A DNA stretch of 64,000 nucleotides. It comes from Leisingera sp. ANG-Vp. Its GTDB lineage: Bacteria > Pseudomonadota > Alphaproteobacteria > Rhodobacterales > Rhodobacteraceae. The notes under the pieces are model-generated. The model was given only the letters and a program-made list of their open reading frames with translations, was not told where the DNA came from and searched no databases. A program made the position numbers and the translations under genes. Below are positions 7,798-15,815 of this stretch, piece by piece. Location of the stretch: contig NZ_JWLD01000016.1 in assembly GCF_000813725.1 (NCBI RefSeq), positions 62,001 to 126,000 on the forward strand, given 5' to 3'. The number at the start of each line of letters is the position of its first letter. Position 1 is the stretch's first letter.

Positions 7798-8664
7798 ATG
7801 AACGAGATGACCACCGTGACCGACACCGCAACCCAGCCTGCACCGGAAAAGGCGAAACCGGCTCTGCCCGACGCCCAGACCGTCACCGAAGTGAAGCACT
7901 GGACCGACAAGCTGTTCTCCTTCCGGGTGACCCGTCCGGCCTCCCTGCGCTTCCGCTCGGGCGAGTTTGTGATGATCGGCCTGATGAACGACCCCGATCC
8001 CAAGACCGGCAAGGTCAAGCCGCTGCTGCGCGCCTATTCCATTGCCTCCCCCGCCTGGGACGAGGAAATGGAGTTCTACTCGATCAAGGTTGAGGACGGC
8101 CCGCTGACCTCGCGTCTGCAGCACATCCAGCCGGGTGATGAGATCATCCTGCGCCCGAAACCCGTTGGCACCCTGGTGCATGACGCGCTGCTGCCCGGCA
8201 AGCGGATCTGGTTCTTTGCCACCGGCACCGGCTTTGCGCCCTTTGCATCGCTGCTGCGCGAGCCGCAGACCTATGAAGACTACGACGAGGTCATCATCAC
8301 CCACACCTGCCGCACCGTGGGCGAGCTGCAGTACGGCCGTGAACTGATCGAAAGCCTGAAGGACGACGAGCTCTTGAATGAGCTGATCGGCGAAGGCTTC
8401 TGGAAGAAGATCAAATACTACCCGACCACCACCCGCGAAGAGAGCCCCAAGATGGGCCGCATCACCGACCTGATGCGCTCGGGCGAGGCCTTTGCCGATC
8501 TCGGCGTGCCGCCGCTGAATCCGGACACCGACCGCGCAATGATCTGCGGCAACCTGGCGTTCAACCTGGAGCTCAAAGACCTGTTCGAGAACACCTATGG
8601 TTTGGAAGAAGGCGCCAACTCAAAACCGCTGCATTTTGTTGTGGAAAAAGCCTTCCTCGACTAA
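7798..8664 (+). CDS. fpr: Ferredoxin--NADP+ reductase
   Basis: This is an FAD enzyme that passes electrons between NADPH and ferredoxin or flavodoxin. The 288-residue protein has the FAD-binding RAYSIASPA motif, the NADP-binding FATGTGFAPFASLLRE, the late motif AMICGN, and the C-terminal VEKAFLD typical of bacterial Fpr. It follows the cys genes after 146 bases, so it may have its own promoter. Given the missing cysJ, it is the obvious candidate to power CysI. Starts at 7798 (ATG), 7789 (GTG) or 7807 (ATG) are all possible; 7798 is a compromise. Confidence 0.92.
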   Translation: MNEMTTVTDTATQPAPEKAKPALPDAQTVTEVKHWTDKLFSFRVTRPASLRFRSGEFVMIGLMNDPDPKTGKVKPLLRAYSIASPAWDEEMEFYSIKVEDGPLTSRLQHIQPGDEIILRPKPVGTLVHDALLPGKRIWFFATGTGFAPFASLLREPQTYEDYDEVIITHTCRTVGELQYGRELIESLKDDELLNELIGEGFWKKIKYYPTTTREESPKMGRITDLMRSGEAFADLGVPPLNPDTDRAMICGNLAFNLELKDLFENTYGLEEGANSKPLHFVVEKAFLD

Positions 8665-8690
8665 AATTCTGCCGGCAATTTTACAAAAAG

Positions 8691-8721
8691 CGGGAGGTTT
8701 CGGCCTCCCGTTTATCTTTTG
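8691..8721 (+). terminator. Rho-independent terminator of fpr
   Basis: CGGGAGG (8691-8697) and CCTCCCG (8704-8710) form a 7-bp stem with a six-base loop, followed by TTTATCTTTT. Confidence 0.85.
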
Positions 8722-8773
8722 TTGGGGATGATTCTGTATTCCGGTTGCAAGTATCCAGAATGGAGCAAGCCCA

Positions 8774-9379
8774 ATGCAGAATGAACTGGCCTCCGGGCAA
8801 TCGCCCGTCTTTATGTCCGTCAGAACCGAATCCGGCAAAGCCCGGGTGCGGGCCGCGGTCGCAGGCTTTCAATCCCGCCCCGGTCAGGTTCAACCCTCGA
8901 TCCCGGACAAGATTGCCGCCGTCAAGGCGCGCTTTGATACCCGCAGCATCACCGGCCACGGCATTGACGAGATGTTTGACGCCCTGGTGCAGGCCGGCCA
9001 GCCGGTGACCGCTCCGATGCTGCTGCTGAACTCGATGGGCGAGAAATTCCGCAGCCACCTGGCCGGCATTACCGGCACCGCTTTTGACGGCAGCAAGCCG
9101 ATCGACCTGGTGGCAGTGGCCCAGCTGCAGATTCACCGGGCCCGCAAACAAGGCGGCAGCAGTGCCGGCTGGGAGACTTTCCTGGCTTTCCTGGCGCCGC
9201 CGCAGCAGCCTCAGCCGCCGGCTCAGGCGCAGGCACAGCCTCAGACGCAACCGGCAGCGCAGCCGGCTGCTCAGGCCGCGCCCCAGGCCGTGTCCCAGAC
9301 GGCAACCCTGGCCGAAACCTCAAACACGCTGGAGCACATCGCCCGCCTTGCGCAGCAAGCGCAGTCCCGGCCGCATTAA
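8774..9379 (+). CDS. Hypothetical protein with Gln/Pro/Ala-rich C-terminal linker
   Basis: The 201-residue product is not recognised. Residues 1-135 look folded, with helices around IPDKIAAVKARFDTRSITG and a segment GHGIDEMFDALVQAGQPVTA. It is followed by a low-complexity stretch of PQQPQPPAQAQ and AAQ repeats (about residues 137-175) and a short terminal helix. There is no signal peptide or membrane helix, so it is probably cytoplasmic. The low-complexity part is in frame with the rest and codon use looks normal. It stands alone between two terminators. Confidence 0.7.
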   Translation: MQNELASGQSPVFMSVRTESGKARVRAAVAGFQSRPGQVQPSIPDKIAAVKARFDTRSITGHGIDEMFDALVQAGQPVTAPMLLLNSMGEKFRSHLAGITGTAFDGSKPIDLVAVAQLQIHRARKQGGSSAGWETFLAFLAPPQQPQPPAQAQAQPQTQPAAQPAAQAAPQAVSQTATLAETSNTLEHIARLAQQAQSRPH

Positions 9380-9396
9380 CCGGCACATCAAAAGCA

Positions 9397-9436
9397 AAAG
9401 GGCCCAGCCGCCGGAAAACCGGCAGCCGGGCCCTTT
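9397..9436. terminator. Bidirectional terminator between convergent genes
   Basis: AAAAGGGCCC, a GCCGCCGG/CCGGCAGC core, and GGGCCCTTT form a long stem around an AAAA loop. Both flanks give A or T runs, so it can end transcription of the + gene at 8774 and the - gene at 10077. Confidence 0.85.
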
Positions 9437-9456
9437 GATGCTTCTGCGGCCTGCGA

Positions 9457-10077
9457 TCAGTTGCTGCCGGCAGTCGTATCAGTTGCGGTCTCGCCGGACT
9501 GCTCCAGCAGACCCTCGACGGTGCCAGTGGCCCCTTCGACAGCATCGGACACGGCATCTGCTGCGCTTTCCTGCACCGCATCAACGGTTCCTGAAGCCGC
9601 ATCCACAGCCCCTTCCACAGCATTGCCAGCGGCGTCAGCCGCGGCCTCTGCAGCCTCCGCGGCCGCATCGCTTGCTGCCTCAGCTGCAGCGCCGGCGGTG
9701 TCCTGAACCGCGTCCACCGCACCCTCTGCGGCTTCAGCAGCGGCACCAGCTGCATCAGTTGCACCATCGACGGCGCCTTCAACCGCATCCGCGGCCGCGT
9801 CAGCCGCTCCGCTCACAGCTTCCTGAGCCGCATCCACAGCCGCACCGGCGGCCTCGGCACCACTTTCCACGGCCTCTTCCACCGCTTCTGCCGCCTCTTC
9901 CACGGCCTGCTCAACAGGCGCCGCGCTTTCCTCTGCTGCTTCCGGCGCTGTGCTGCTTTCTTCGCTGTCCGCCTGCGGCGCTTCCGGCGCAGTTTCCTGC
10001 GGTGCAGGGCTGTTCAGCACGAGATAGCCGCCCACCGCAGCAGCCCCCAGGACGATCAGGATCAATAGCTGTTTCAT
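9457..10077 (-). CDS. Membrane-anchored alanine-rich helical repeat protein
   Basis: A 206-residue acidic protein. Residues 1-22 (MKQLLILIVLGAAAVGGYLV) form a single membrane anchor or uncleaved signal. The remainder is almost entirely Ala, Glu, Asp, Val, Gly, Ser and Thr in repeats like AADAVEGAVDGATDAAGAAA. The periodicity suggests a long amphipathic, possibly 11-residue, helix as in LEA or apolipoprotein-like proteins. It probably extends into the periplasm. There are no enzymatic motifs. It faces away from infC. Because of its low complexity, database hits will be unreliable. Confidence 0.7.
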   Translation of the reverse strand: MKQLLILIVLGAAAVGGYLVLNSPAPQETAPEAPQADSEESSTAPEAAEESAAPVEQAVEEAAEAVEEAVESGAEAAGAAVDAAQEAVSGAADAAADAVEGAVDGATDAAGAAAEAAEGAVDAVQDTAGAAAEAASDAAAEAAEAAADAAGNAVEGAVDAASGTVDAVQESAADAVSDAVEGATGTVEGLLEQSGETATDTTAGSN

Positions 10078-10434
10078 AATGCATTCCTTCCATGTTCCGG
10101 CCGCTCCCTGGCCGGGCCGCACGCTTTGTGCGCCTGCCTGCCAAATGAGGCCGCGGCACGCAGGCCTCAAGGGGGAAGTTTTGACCGGACGCGTCACGGG
10201 CGGGAGCACGCCGCCCAAGCCGAGCGGGACGGCGGAACCCTGCCGGAATCCCGTCATTTCATGGCTTTGCGCCGGATCTGCAAATGCGGGCGCACAGCGT
10301 ATTTCAAGGGAGTTTCGCAACATGCGGCCTTGAAAACCGCCTTTCCTGCCGCCATACCCCGCTTAAGTCTTGAATCACTCGCGCGGGGGCAGTAGCGTTC
10401 CCGCACTTTTTGCAATGACAGAAGGATCGCAGTC
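10078..10434. other. Intergenic region upstream of infC
   Basis: About 357 bases lie between the divergent alanine-rich gene and infC. I see no convincing gene; open frames here are short and compositionally unlike coding sequence. It should hold the infC promoter and leader. Confidence 0.5.
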
Positions 10435-10983
10435 ATAGCCCGCAGACCTCATAACGCGCCGCCGCAACGCGACACCGGCCCGCGCGTCAACGAAAAAATC
10501 CGCGCCCCCGAAATCCGCCTGATCGGCGCCGATGGCGAAAATGTCGGGGTAGTGCACCCCGCGAAAGCCATGGACATGGCGGCGGAAGCCGGATTGGATC
10601 TGGTTGAAATCTCGCCCAATGCCAACCCGCCCGTGTGCAAGATCATGGACTTTGGCAAGTTCAAGTATGAACAGCAGAAGCGCGAGAGCGAAGCCCGCAA
10701 GAAGCAGAAGATCATCGAGGTCAAAGAGGTCAAGTTCCGTCCCAACACGGACACCCATGACTATGACGTGAAGATGCGCAACGTCTTTAAGTTTCTCGAG
10801 AACGGCGACAAGGTCAAAGTCACCCTGCGCTTCCGCGGCCGCGAGATGGCGCACCAGAACCTCGGCCGCGAGCTGCTGGAGCGCGTTGCCGAGGACATCA
10901 AGGAAATCGGCAAGGTCGAGAACATGCCGAAAATGGAAGGCCGTCAGATGATTATGATGATCGGCCCGGTAGCCAAGAAATAA
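10435..10983 (+). CDS. infC: Translation initiation factor IF-3, probable AUA start
   Basis: IF-3 prevents 30S-50S association and proofreads start codons. The product has the N-domain ([40 protein letters not shown]) and the C-domain ([15 protein letters not shown]). The first in-frame ATG (at about 10570) is inside the N-domain, so it cannot be the start. At 10435 the codon ATA is followed by GCC-CGC-AGA-CCT-CAT, giving the usual family start [16 protein letters not shown] lies eight bases upstream. The length would be 182 residues, normal for IF-3. infC genes commonly use rare start codons to autoregulate through IF-3 proofreading; AUU is the classic case in Escherichia coli. ATC at 10426 is a poorer alternative because it overlaps the ribosome binding site. 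Confidence 0.9.
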   Translation: MARRPHNAPPQRDTGPRVNEKIRAPEIRLIGADGENVGVVHPAKAMDMAAEAGLDLVEISPNANPPVCKIMDFGKFKYEQQKRESEARKKQKIIEVKEVKFRPNTDTHDYDVKMRNVFKFLENGDKVKVTLRFRGREMAHQNLGRELLERVAEDIKEIGKVENMPKMEGRQMIMMIGPVAKK

Positions 10984-11008
10984 CTGGCTTTCCAACCCTC
11001 TGAGTTCA

Positions 11009-11043
11009 GCCCCGCAGGCACCTGCCGCGGGGCTTTTCTTTTG
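11009..11043 (+). terminator. Rho-independent terminator of infC
   Basis: GCCCCGC (11009-11015) pairs with GCGGGGC (11027-11033); inside it AGG pairs with CCT. The tract TTTTCTTTT follows. Confidence 0.85.
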
Positions 11044-11118
11044 CCCGGCGCCATGGCGGTTAGCGGTGTCTTAATGCCTGCAGGATAAAACAGTCCCGAC
11101 CCCATTGAAGGCCCAGGC

Positions 11119-11757
11119 ATGAAAAGCTTAACCGACGTCCAGAACACCGCATTCATGGCCATTGGCCCCAGCCGCATCGCCGCGCTTTCCCTGCTGGCCC
11201 TGTCCCGGGAGCAGCAGGGCGCAAAGGAGGCTGACCCCAAAACCGTGCTGGATCTGTCGGTGCAGCGGCTCTCAGCTGCCTACGGCATGCTTGGCGATGG
11301 CCTGGACGCGCTGCTCGAGGAATGCAGCTACAGTTTCCCCGAAGGGCTGGAGGCCAAGCGCACGGCCTGCCTCGAGGCCCTTGCGCCGCTCCACCGGGCG
11401 ATCTCCCAGCCCGGTTCTGACGCGCTGGACAGTATCCGCGCCATACCTGGCCTTTCGGATCTTTGCCTCTACCGGCTTGAACCGGTTGTGTCCGACTTCC
11501 TCAAGGATATGGTGCAGAACCTGCGGGAGGCGCAGCAGATGCGGGAGCTGGAGCGCGAGGAAAGCATGCGTGCCACCATTGCCAATGCCGAAGGGGTCGG
11601 CCGCAACATCAAATTCATCTCCTTCAACGCCTCGATCGAGGCGGCGCGCATTGGCGAGATGGGCAAGGGGTTTGCGGTGATTGCCACCGAAATCCGTGAA
11701 TTGTCGGGCAAGACCCAGCATTTGCTGGAAGAGATTTCCGGCTATCTGAAACACTGA
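11119..11757 (+). CDS. Short soluble MCP-like signalling protein
   Basis: The 212-residue protein has no membrane helix. Residues 155-205 contain the conserved chemoreceptor tip and half of the signalling hairpin (FISFNASIEAARIGEMGKGF followed by AVIATEIRELS). The N-terminal 150 residues are helical and unrecognised. A full chemoreceptor hairpin is about twice as long, so this is a minimal or truncated form. It may interact with CheA/CheW arrays or have been recruited to another dimerisation role. No other chemotaxis genes are near. Confidence 0.75.
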   Translation: MKSLTDVQNTAFMAIGPSRIAALSLLALSREQQGAKEADPKTVLDLSVQRLSAAYGMLGDGLDALLEECSYSFPEGLEAKRTACLEALAPLHRAISQPGSDALDSIRAIPGLSDLCLYRLEPVVSDFLKDMVQNLREAQQMRELEREESMRATIANAEGVGRNIKFISFNASIEAARIGEMGKGFAVIATEIRELSGKTQHLLEEISGYLKH

Positions 11758-11808
11758 CAAACAGGCACCGGCCTCCCGGTGCCTGCGCACTGCCTGCCTG
11801 CGGCATGC

Positions 11809-12597
11809 TCAGCCTGCGGCGGCCACCGCACGCTTGGCCATCACCCCGACCAGATGGGCACGGTACTCTTTTGAGCCGTGCAGATCGGCAATCATGCCGC
11901 CGGCATCGAGGCTGAGGCCATCCAGCGCCTCCGGGGCGAAATTGGCGTCCAGCGCTGCCTCGGCTTCATTCCAGCGGAACACACCCTCCTCCGAGGCTCC
12001 GGTCACCGCCACCCGCACGCCCGCAGTGAATTTTGCGGCAAATACTCCGACGAGGGCAAACCGCGAGGCCGGCTGGAGGAACTTCTGGTAACTGGCCTTC
12101 TGCGGGACCGGAAAGCGCACGGCAGTGATGATCTCCCCTTCCTCAAGCGCGGTTTCGAACAGCCCCTGAAAGAAGTCATCCGCAGTGATCTCGCGGGTGC
12201 TGGTCATGATGGTGGCACCGCTGCCCAGCGCCGCTGCCGGATAGCAGGCCGCCGGATCATTGTTGGCCAGAGACCCGCCAATAGTGCCGCGGTTGCGGAC
12301 CGCCGGGTCACCGATCTGCCCCGCCAGCGCCGCCAGCGCCGGATAGGCCCCCGCCGCAGCCGCGGCCACTTCGGCATGAGTGGTGGCACCGCCAATGCTG
12401 ACAACGCCGTCGCCGCCGCTGACGCCGCTCATCCCGGCAATACCGGTAAGGCTCACCAGTTTCGACGGCATCGCCAGCCGCTGCTTCAGCGTCGGGATCA
12501 GCGTCTGCCCGCCGCCCAGCGCCTGGGCCTCCTCGTCCGCCAGCGCCGCAACTGCTTCGGCAACCGTCGAGGGTTTTTCGAACTCGAATTCATACAT
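11809..12597 (-). CDS. coxM: Molybdenum hydroxylase FAD-binding medium subunit (CoxM/CutM family)
   Basis: FAD subunit that carries electrons from the 2Fe-2S subunit to the acceptor. The 262-residue protein shows the FAD motifs LGGGQTLIPTLKQRL and RNRGTIGGSLANNDPA and the C-terminal CO dehydrogenase flavoprotein domain (SRFALVGVFAAKF). The ATG at 12597 gives MYEFEFEKPSTVAEAV. It is the last gene of an S-L-M ordered set. That order and the active-site loop of the large subunit point to a form II, CODH-like enzyme, whose physiological substrate is uncertain. Confidence 0.9.
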   Translation of the reverse strand: MYEFEFEKPSTVAEAVAALADEEAQALGGGQTLIPTLKQRLAMPSKLVSLTGIAGMSGVSGGDGVVSIGGATTHAEVAAAAAGAYPALAALAGQIGDPAVRNRGTIGGSLANNDPAACYPAAALGSGATIMTSTREITADDFFQGLFETALEEGEIITAVRFPVPQKASYQKFLQPASRFALVGVFAAKFTAGVRVAVTGASEEGVFRWNEAEAALDANFAPEALDGLSLDAGGMIADLHGSKEYRAHLVGVMAKRAVAAAG

Positions 12598-12634
12598 CTT
12601 GTCGTCCTTCCCAAAGAGCAAGAGGCCGCAACCC

Positions 12635-12692
12635 CTTCTTTCTGGTTGAAAATACCCCGGGGGTTCGGGGGCTGCGCCCCCGGTGCCCCGGT
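12635..12692 (+). repeat. Interspersed repeat family A, copy 2
   Basis: CTTCTTTCTGGTTGAAAATA is followed by CCCCGGGGG and the palindrome GGGGGCTGCGCCCCC. The element occupies the gap between coxL and coxM, inside a presumed operon. Confidence 0.75.
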
Positions 12693-15056
12693 TCAGCCAT
12701 TCATCGCCGCCCAGACCCGCGCGGGCGACAGCGGCATGTCGATATGGGTGACATCCTTGCCCGCTGACTGCAGCGCGTCGACCACCGCATTGACCACCGC
12801 AGGCGGCGAGCCGATGGCCCCAGCCTCGCCGCAGCCTTTTACCCCAAGCGGGTTGTGGGTGCAGGGGGTCTGGCAGGAATGATCCACCTGGTAGAACGGC
12901 ACGTCGTCAGCCCTGGGCATTGCGTAGTCCATGAAGGAGGCCGACAGCAGCTGGCCGTCCGCGTCATAGGCGGCATTTTCCAGCAATGCCTGGCCGATGC
13001 CCTGCCCCAGCCCGCCATGGACCTGGCCGTCGACAATCATCGGGTTGATGATATTGCCGAAGTCATCGGCGGCCGAGAAGCGTTCGATGCTGACCTTGCC
13101 GGTGTCGGGATCCACTTCCACCTCGCAGGCATAGGCGCCGGCGGGATAGGTGAAGTTCGCGGGATCGTAAAACGCGGTTTCCTCCAGCCCGGGCTCCAGC
13201 TCTTCCAGCGGGTAGTTATGCGGCACATAGGCAGTCAGGGTGACATCGCCCCAGGCCACCGATTTGTCGGTGCCAGCAACGGTGAACTGGCCGTCCTTCA
13301 GCTCGATGTCGGCGTCCGAGGCCTCCATCAGATGGGCCGCGATCTTCTTGGCCTTGGCGATGATTTTCTCGGTTGCCCGCACCATGGCCGAACCGCAGAC
13401 CGCAATCGAGCGCGATCCGTAGGTGCCCATGCCAAATGGCACCCGGCCGGTGTCGCCATGCACGATGTCGACCATGCTCTCATCAATGCCGATCATCTCG
13501 GCCACCACCTGCGGGAAGGAGGTCTCATGCCCCTGCCCGTGGCTGTGGGCGCCGACAAAGACGCTGATGGTGCCGGTGGCATTCACCCGCACGGTGGCCG
13601 CATCATAGAGCCCCGCGCGCGCCCCCAGCATGCCAACGATGTTGGAGGGCGCGATGCCGCAGGCCTCAATATAGCAGTTGACGCCAAAGCCCCGCAGCTT
13701 GCCCTTGGCTTCGCTCTCCGCGCGCCGGGCGGCAAAGCCCGCTACATCGGCGACCTGTTCCAGCTTATCCATGGTCGCCACGTAGTCGCCGGTGTCATAG
13801 GTCAGCGCCACCGGCGTCTCATAGGGGAACTGGGTGATGAAGTTCTGACGGCGCAGCGCAATCGGGTCCGCCCCCAGCTCGCGCGCGGCCTTGTCGATCA
13901 CACGCTCCAATTGGAAGGTCGCCTCGGGCCGGCCTGCGCCGCGGTAGGCATCCACCGGCACCGTGTTGGTGAAGACCGTCTTCACGTTCACCTGCACGAT
14001 GGGCGTCTTGTAGTTGCCTGCCATCAGCGTGCCATGCAGGTAGCTGGGCACCGAGGTCGAGAAGGTCGACAGATACGCCCCCATATTGGCCAGCGTATTG
14101 GTGCGCAGCGCGGTGAAGTTGTTGTCCGCGTCCAGCGCCAGCTCGATCTTCGTCACATGGTCGCGGCCATGAGCATCCGAGATAAACGCCTCGGACCGGG
14201 TCGAGGTCCATTTCACCGCCCGCCCGCAGGCCTTGGCGGCATGGGTGCAAAAGGCTTCCTCGGCGTAGTGGAAGATCTTGGAGCCAAAGCCGCCGCCCAC
14301 ATCCGGGGCGACCACCCGCACCTTGTGCTCAGGCAGGCCCAGCACAAAGGCACACATCAGCAGGCGGATCACATGCGGGTTCTGGCTGGTGGTATGGAGC
14401 GTGTATTCATCGCTGCCGCGGCTGTATTCACCGATGGCCACACGCGGCTCCATCGGGTTGGCGACCAGCCGGTTGTTGACCAGCTCCAGCGTGGTGACAT
14501 GGGCAGCGCTGTCAAAGGCCGCCTGCACCGCGGCATCGTCGTCATTGCCGAACACCCAGTCATAACAGAGGTTTGAGGTCAGATCCTCATGCACCTTGGT
14601 GCTGCCGTCACCCAGCGCCGCAGCCATATCGACCACCGCGGGCTTGTCGCCCAGGTCCAGTTCAATCGCTTCGGCCGCATCGCGGGCCTGTTCCAGCGTG
14701 TCAGCGACCACGGCGGCAACAATCTCGCCCACGTGGCGGATGGTGCCGTCGGCAATGATCGGGTGGCGCGGCTCCTGCTGCGGGTTGCCGTGGCGGTCGG
14801 TGACGCCCCAGCCGCAGGGGATGCCGCCCACCTCAGCAAAATCGGCACCGGTGAAGATCTTCACCACGCCGGGCATCGCCTCAGCCGCAGATGTATCGAT
14901 GGAATTGATGGTTGCATGAGCCACATCTGCGCGCAGGAAATGCACATGGGCCTGGCCGTGCACGTTGATGTCGTCGGTATAGTTTCCGGCTCCTGTCAGG
15001 AACCGCACGTCCTCGCGCCGCTTGGGGCTGGCGCCGATGCCGTTGTCCTTGGGCAT
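12693..15056 (-). CDS. coxL: Molybdenum hydroxylase large subunit, form II CODH-like
   Basis: The catalytic, molybdopterin-cytosine-dinucleotide-binding subunit of a xanthine dehydrogenase/CO dehydrogenase family enzyme; 787 residues. The loop AYRGAGRPEATFQLERV near residue 370 carries the form II signature AYRGAGR. True aerobic CO dehydrogenases (form I) have AYxCSFR, so CO oxidation is unlikely or secondary. Other motifs include VAPDVGGGFGSKIFHYAEE, GSHGQGHET-like AHSHGQGHETSF, and the C-terminal GCGEAGAIGSPPAVVNAV with the catalytic Glu. The ATG at 15056 gives MPKDNGIGASPKRREDVRFL. The substrate may be an aldehyde or aromatic compound; it cannot be read from sequence. Confidence 0.92.
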   Translation of the reverse strand: MPKDNGIGASPKRREDVRFLTGAGNYTDDINVHGQAHVHFLRADVAHATINSIDTSAAEAMPGVVKIFTGADFAEVGGIPCGWGVTDRHGNPQQEPRHPIIADGTIRHVGEIVAAVVADTLEQARDAAEAIELDLGDKPAVVDMAAALGDGSTKVHEDLTSNLCYDWVFGNDDDAAVQAAFDSAAHVTTLELVNNRLVANPMEPRVAIGEYSRGSDEYTLHTTSQNPHVIRLLMCAFVLGLPEHKVRVVAPDVGGGFGSKIFHYAEEAFCTHAAKACGRAVKWTSTRSEAFISDAHGRDHVTKIELALDADNNFTALRTNTLANMGAYLSTFSTSVPSYLHGTLMAGNYKTPIVQVNVKTVFTNTVPVDAYRGAGRPEATFQLERVIDKAARELGADPIALRRQNFITQFPYETPVALTYDTGDYVATMDKLEQVADVAGFAARRAESEAKGKLRGFGVNCYIEACGIAPSNIVGMLGARAGLYDAATVRVNATGTISVFVGAHSHGQGHETSFPQVVAEMIGIDESMVDIVHGDTGRVPFGMGTYGSRSIAVCGSAMVRATEKIIAKAKKIAAHLMEASDADIELKDGQFTVAGTDKSVAWGDVTLTAYVPHNYPLEELEPGLEETAFYDPANFTYPAGAYACEVEVDPDTGKVSIERFSAADDFGNIINPMIVDGQVHGGLGQGIGQALLENAAYDADGQLLSASFMDYAMPRADDVPFYQVDHSCQTPCTHNPLGVKGCGEAGAIGSPPAVVNAVVDALQSAGKDVTHIDMPLSPARVWAAMNG

Positions 15057-15154
15057 GTCTGGTCTTCCTCCCTGGAGGGTGCTGCCTTTGGCGCACCTCT
15101 TGGTAATCACTCCTTACTCAGCTCAGGCCGCGTGCCGGCCTGGGACCCTTGACC

Positions 15155-15640
15155 TCACTCGGCTGCGATGCTGGAGACATCCTGGCCCGAGGCCGCCATG
15201 ATCGCCTTGACGATATTGTGGTAGCCGGTGCAGCGGCACAGGTTGCCTTCCAGATAGTGGCGGATCTCAGCCTCGCTGGGCTTGGGGTTGTCTTTCAGAA
15301 GCGCAGCCGCCGACATCACCATGCCCGGCGTGCAGAAGCCGCATTGCAGCCCGTGATGGTCCTGGAACGCCTGCTGGATCACGTTGAGCGAGCCGTCGGC
15401 ATTGGCCTGCCCTTCGATGGTCGAAACCTCGGCGCCGTCAGCCTCCATCGCCAGCATGGTGCAGGCTTTCACCGCCTTGCCGTCCACATGCACCACACAG
15501 GCGCCGCACTGGCTGGTGTCGCAGCCCACATGCGTGCCGGTGAGGCCCAGTTCCTCGCGCAGGAATGATGATAGAAGCGTGCGCCCCTCGGCTTCGCCGC
15601 TGGCAGCCTTGCCATTCACGGTCATTGAGACCTTGGCCAT
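15155..15640 (-). CDS. coxS: Molybdenum hydroxylase 2Fe-2S small subunit (CoxS/CutS family)
   Basis: A 161-residue subunit with two 2Fe-2S clusters. The plant-type N-terminal cluster has Cys40, Cys45 and Cys48 ([18 protein letters not shown]) and a fourth Cys near residue 60. The C-terminal helical cluster has CGFCTPGMV and [10 protein letters not shown]. It transfers electrons from the Mo site to the flavin subunit. It is first of the three structural genes, 98 bases before coxL. Its ribosome binding site partly overlaps an RNA hairpin. Confidence 0.93.
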   Translation of the reverse strand: MAKVSMTVNGKAASGEAEGRTLLSSFLREELGLTGTHVGCDTSQCGACVVHVDGKAVKACTMLAMEADGAEVSTIEGQANADGSLNVIQQAFQDHHGLQCGFCTPGMVMSAAALLKDNPKPSEAEIRHYLEGNLCRCTGYHNIVKAIMAASGQDVSSIAAE

Positions 15641-15644
15641 AGTA

Positions 15645-15678
15645 CCCTCCCTTAGCTTGATTTTATTCTGGCTAAGGG
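15645..15678 (-). promoter_or_regulatory. Hairpin overlapping the coxS ribosome binding site
   Basis: On the minus strand, CCCTTAGC (15678-15671), a 14-base loop and GCTAAGGG (15656-15649) form an 8-bp stem. The coxS Shine-Dalgarno GGGAGGG begins within the 3' arm. This could be a translational control element or, as DNA, an operator. It is read from sequence only. Confidence 0.45.
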
Positions 15679-15815
15679 GAGTTAAGCATGGGCGGGGCCA
15701 TCCGCGAAGCCCTTTCAGGCCTCTTGCGGCGGTAAAATGTGCGTCAGTAGAACTTACCTAAGGTTGTGACCCAACGTCACAAATTCGGGGCCGCGGGGAT
15801 GCTGCAGAGCGGCGC

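Noticed and set aside
12855-14576. Long open frame on the plus strand, 573 codons
   Set aside because: It mirrors coxL codons in a GC-rich genome and has no family motif.
12693-15056. Aerobic CO dehydrogenase (form I)
   Set aside because: The active-site loop is AYRGAGR, not AYxCSFR, and the gene order is S-L-M.
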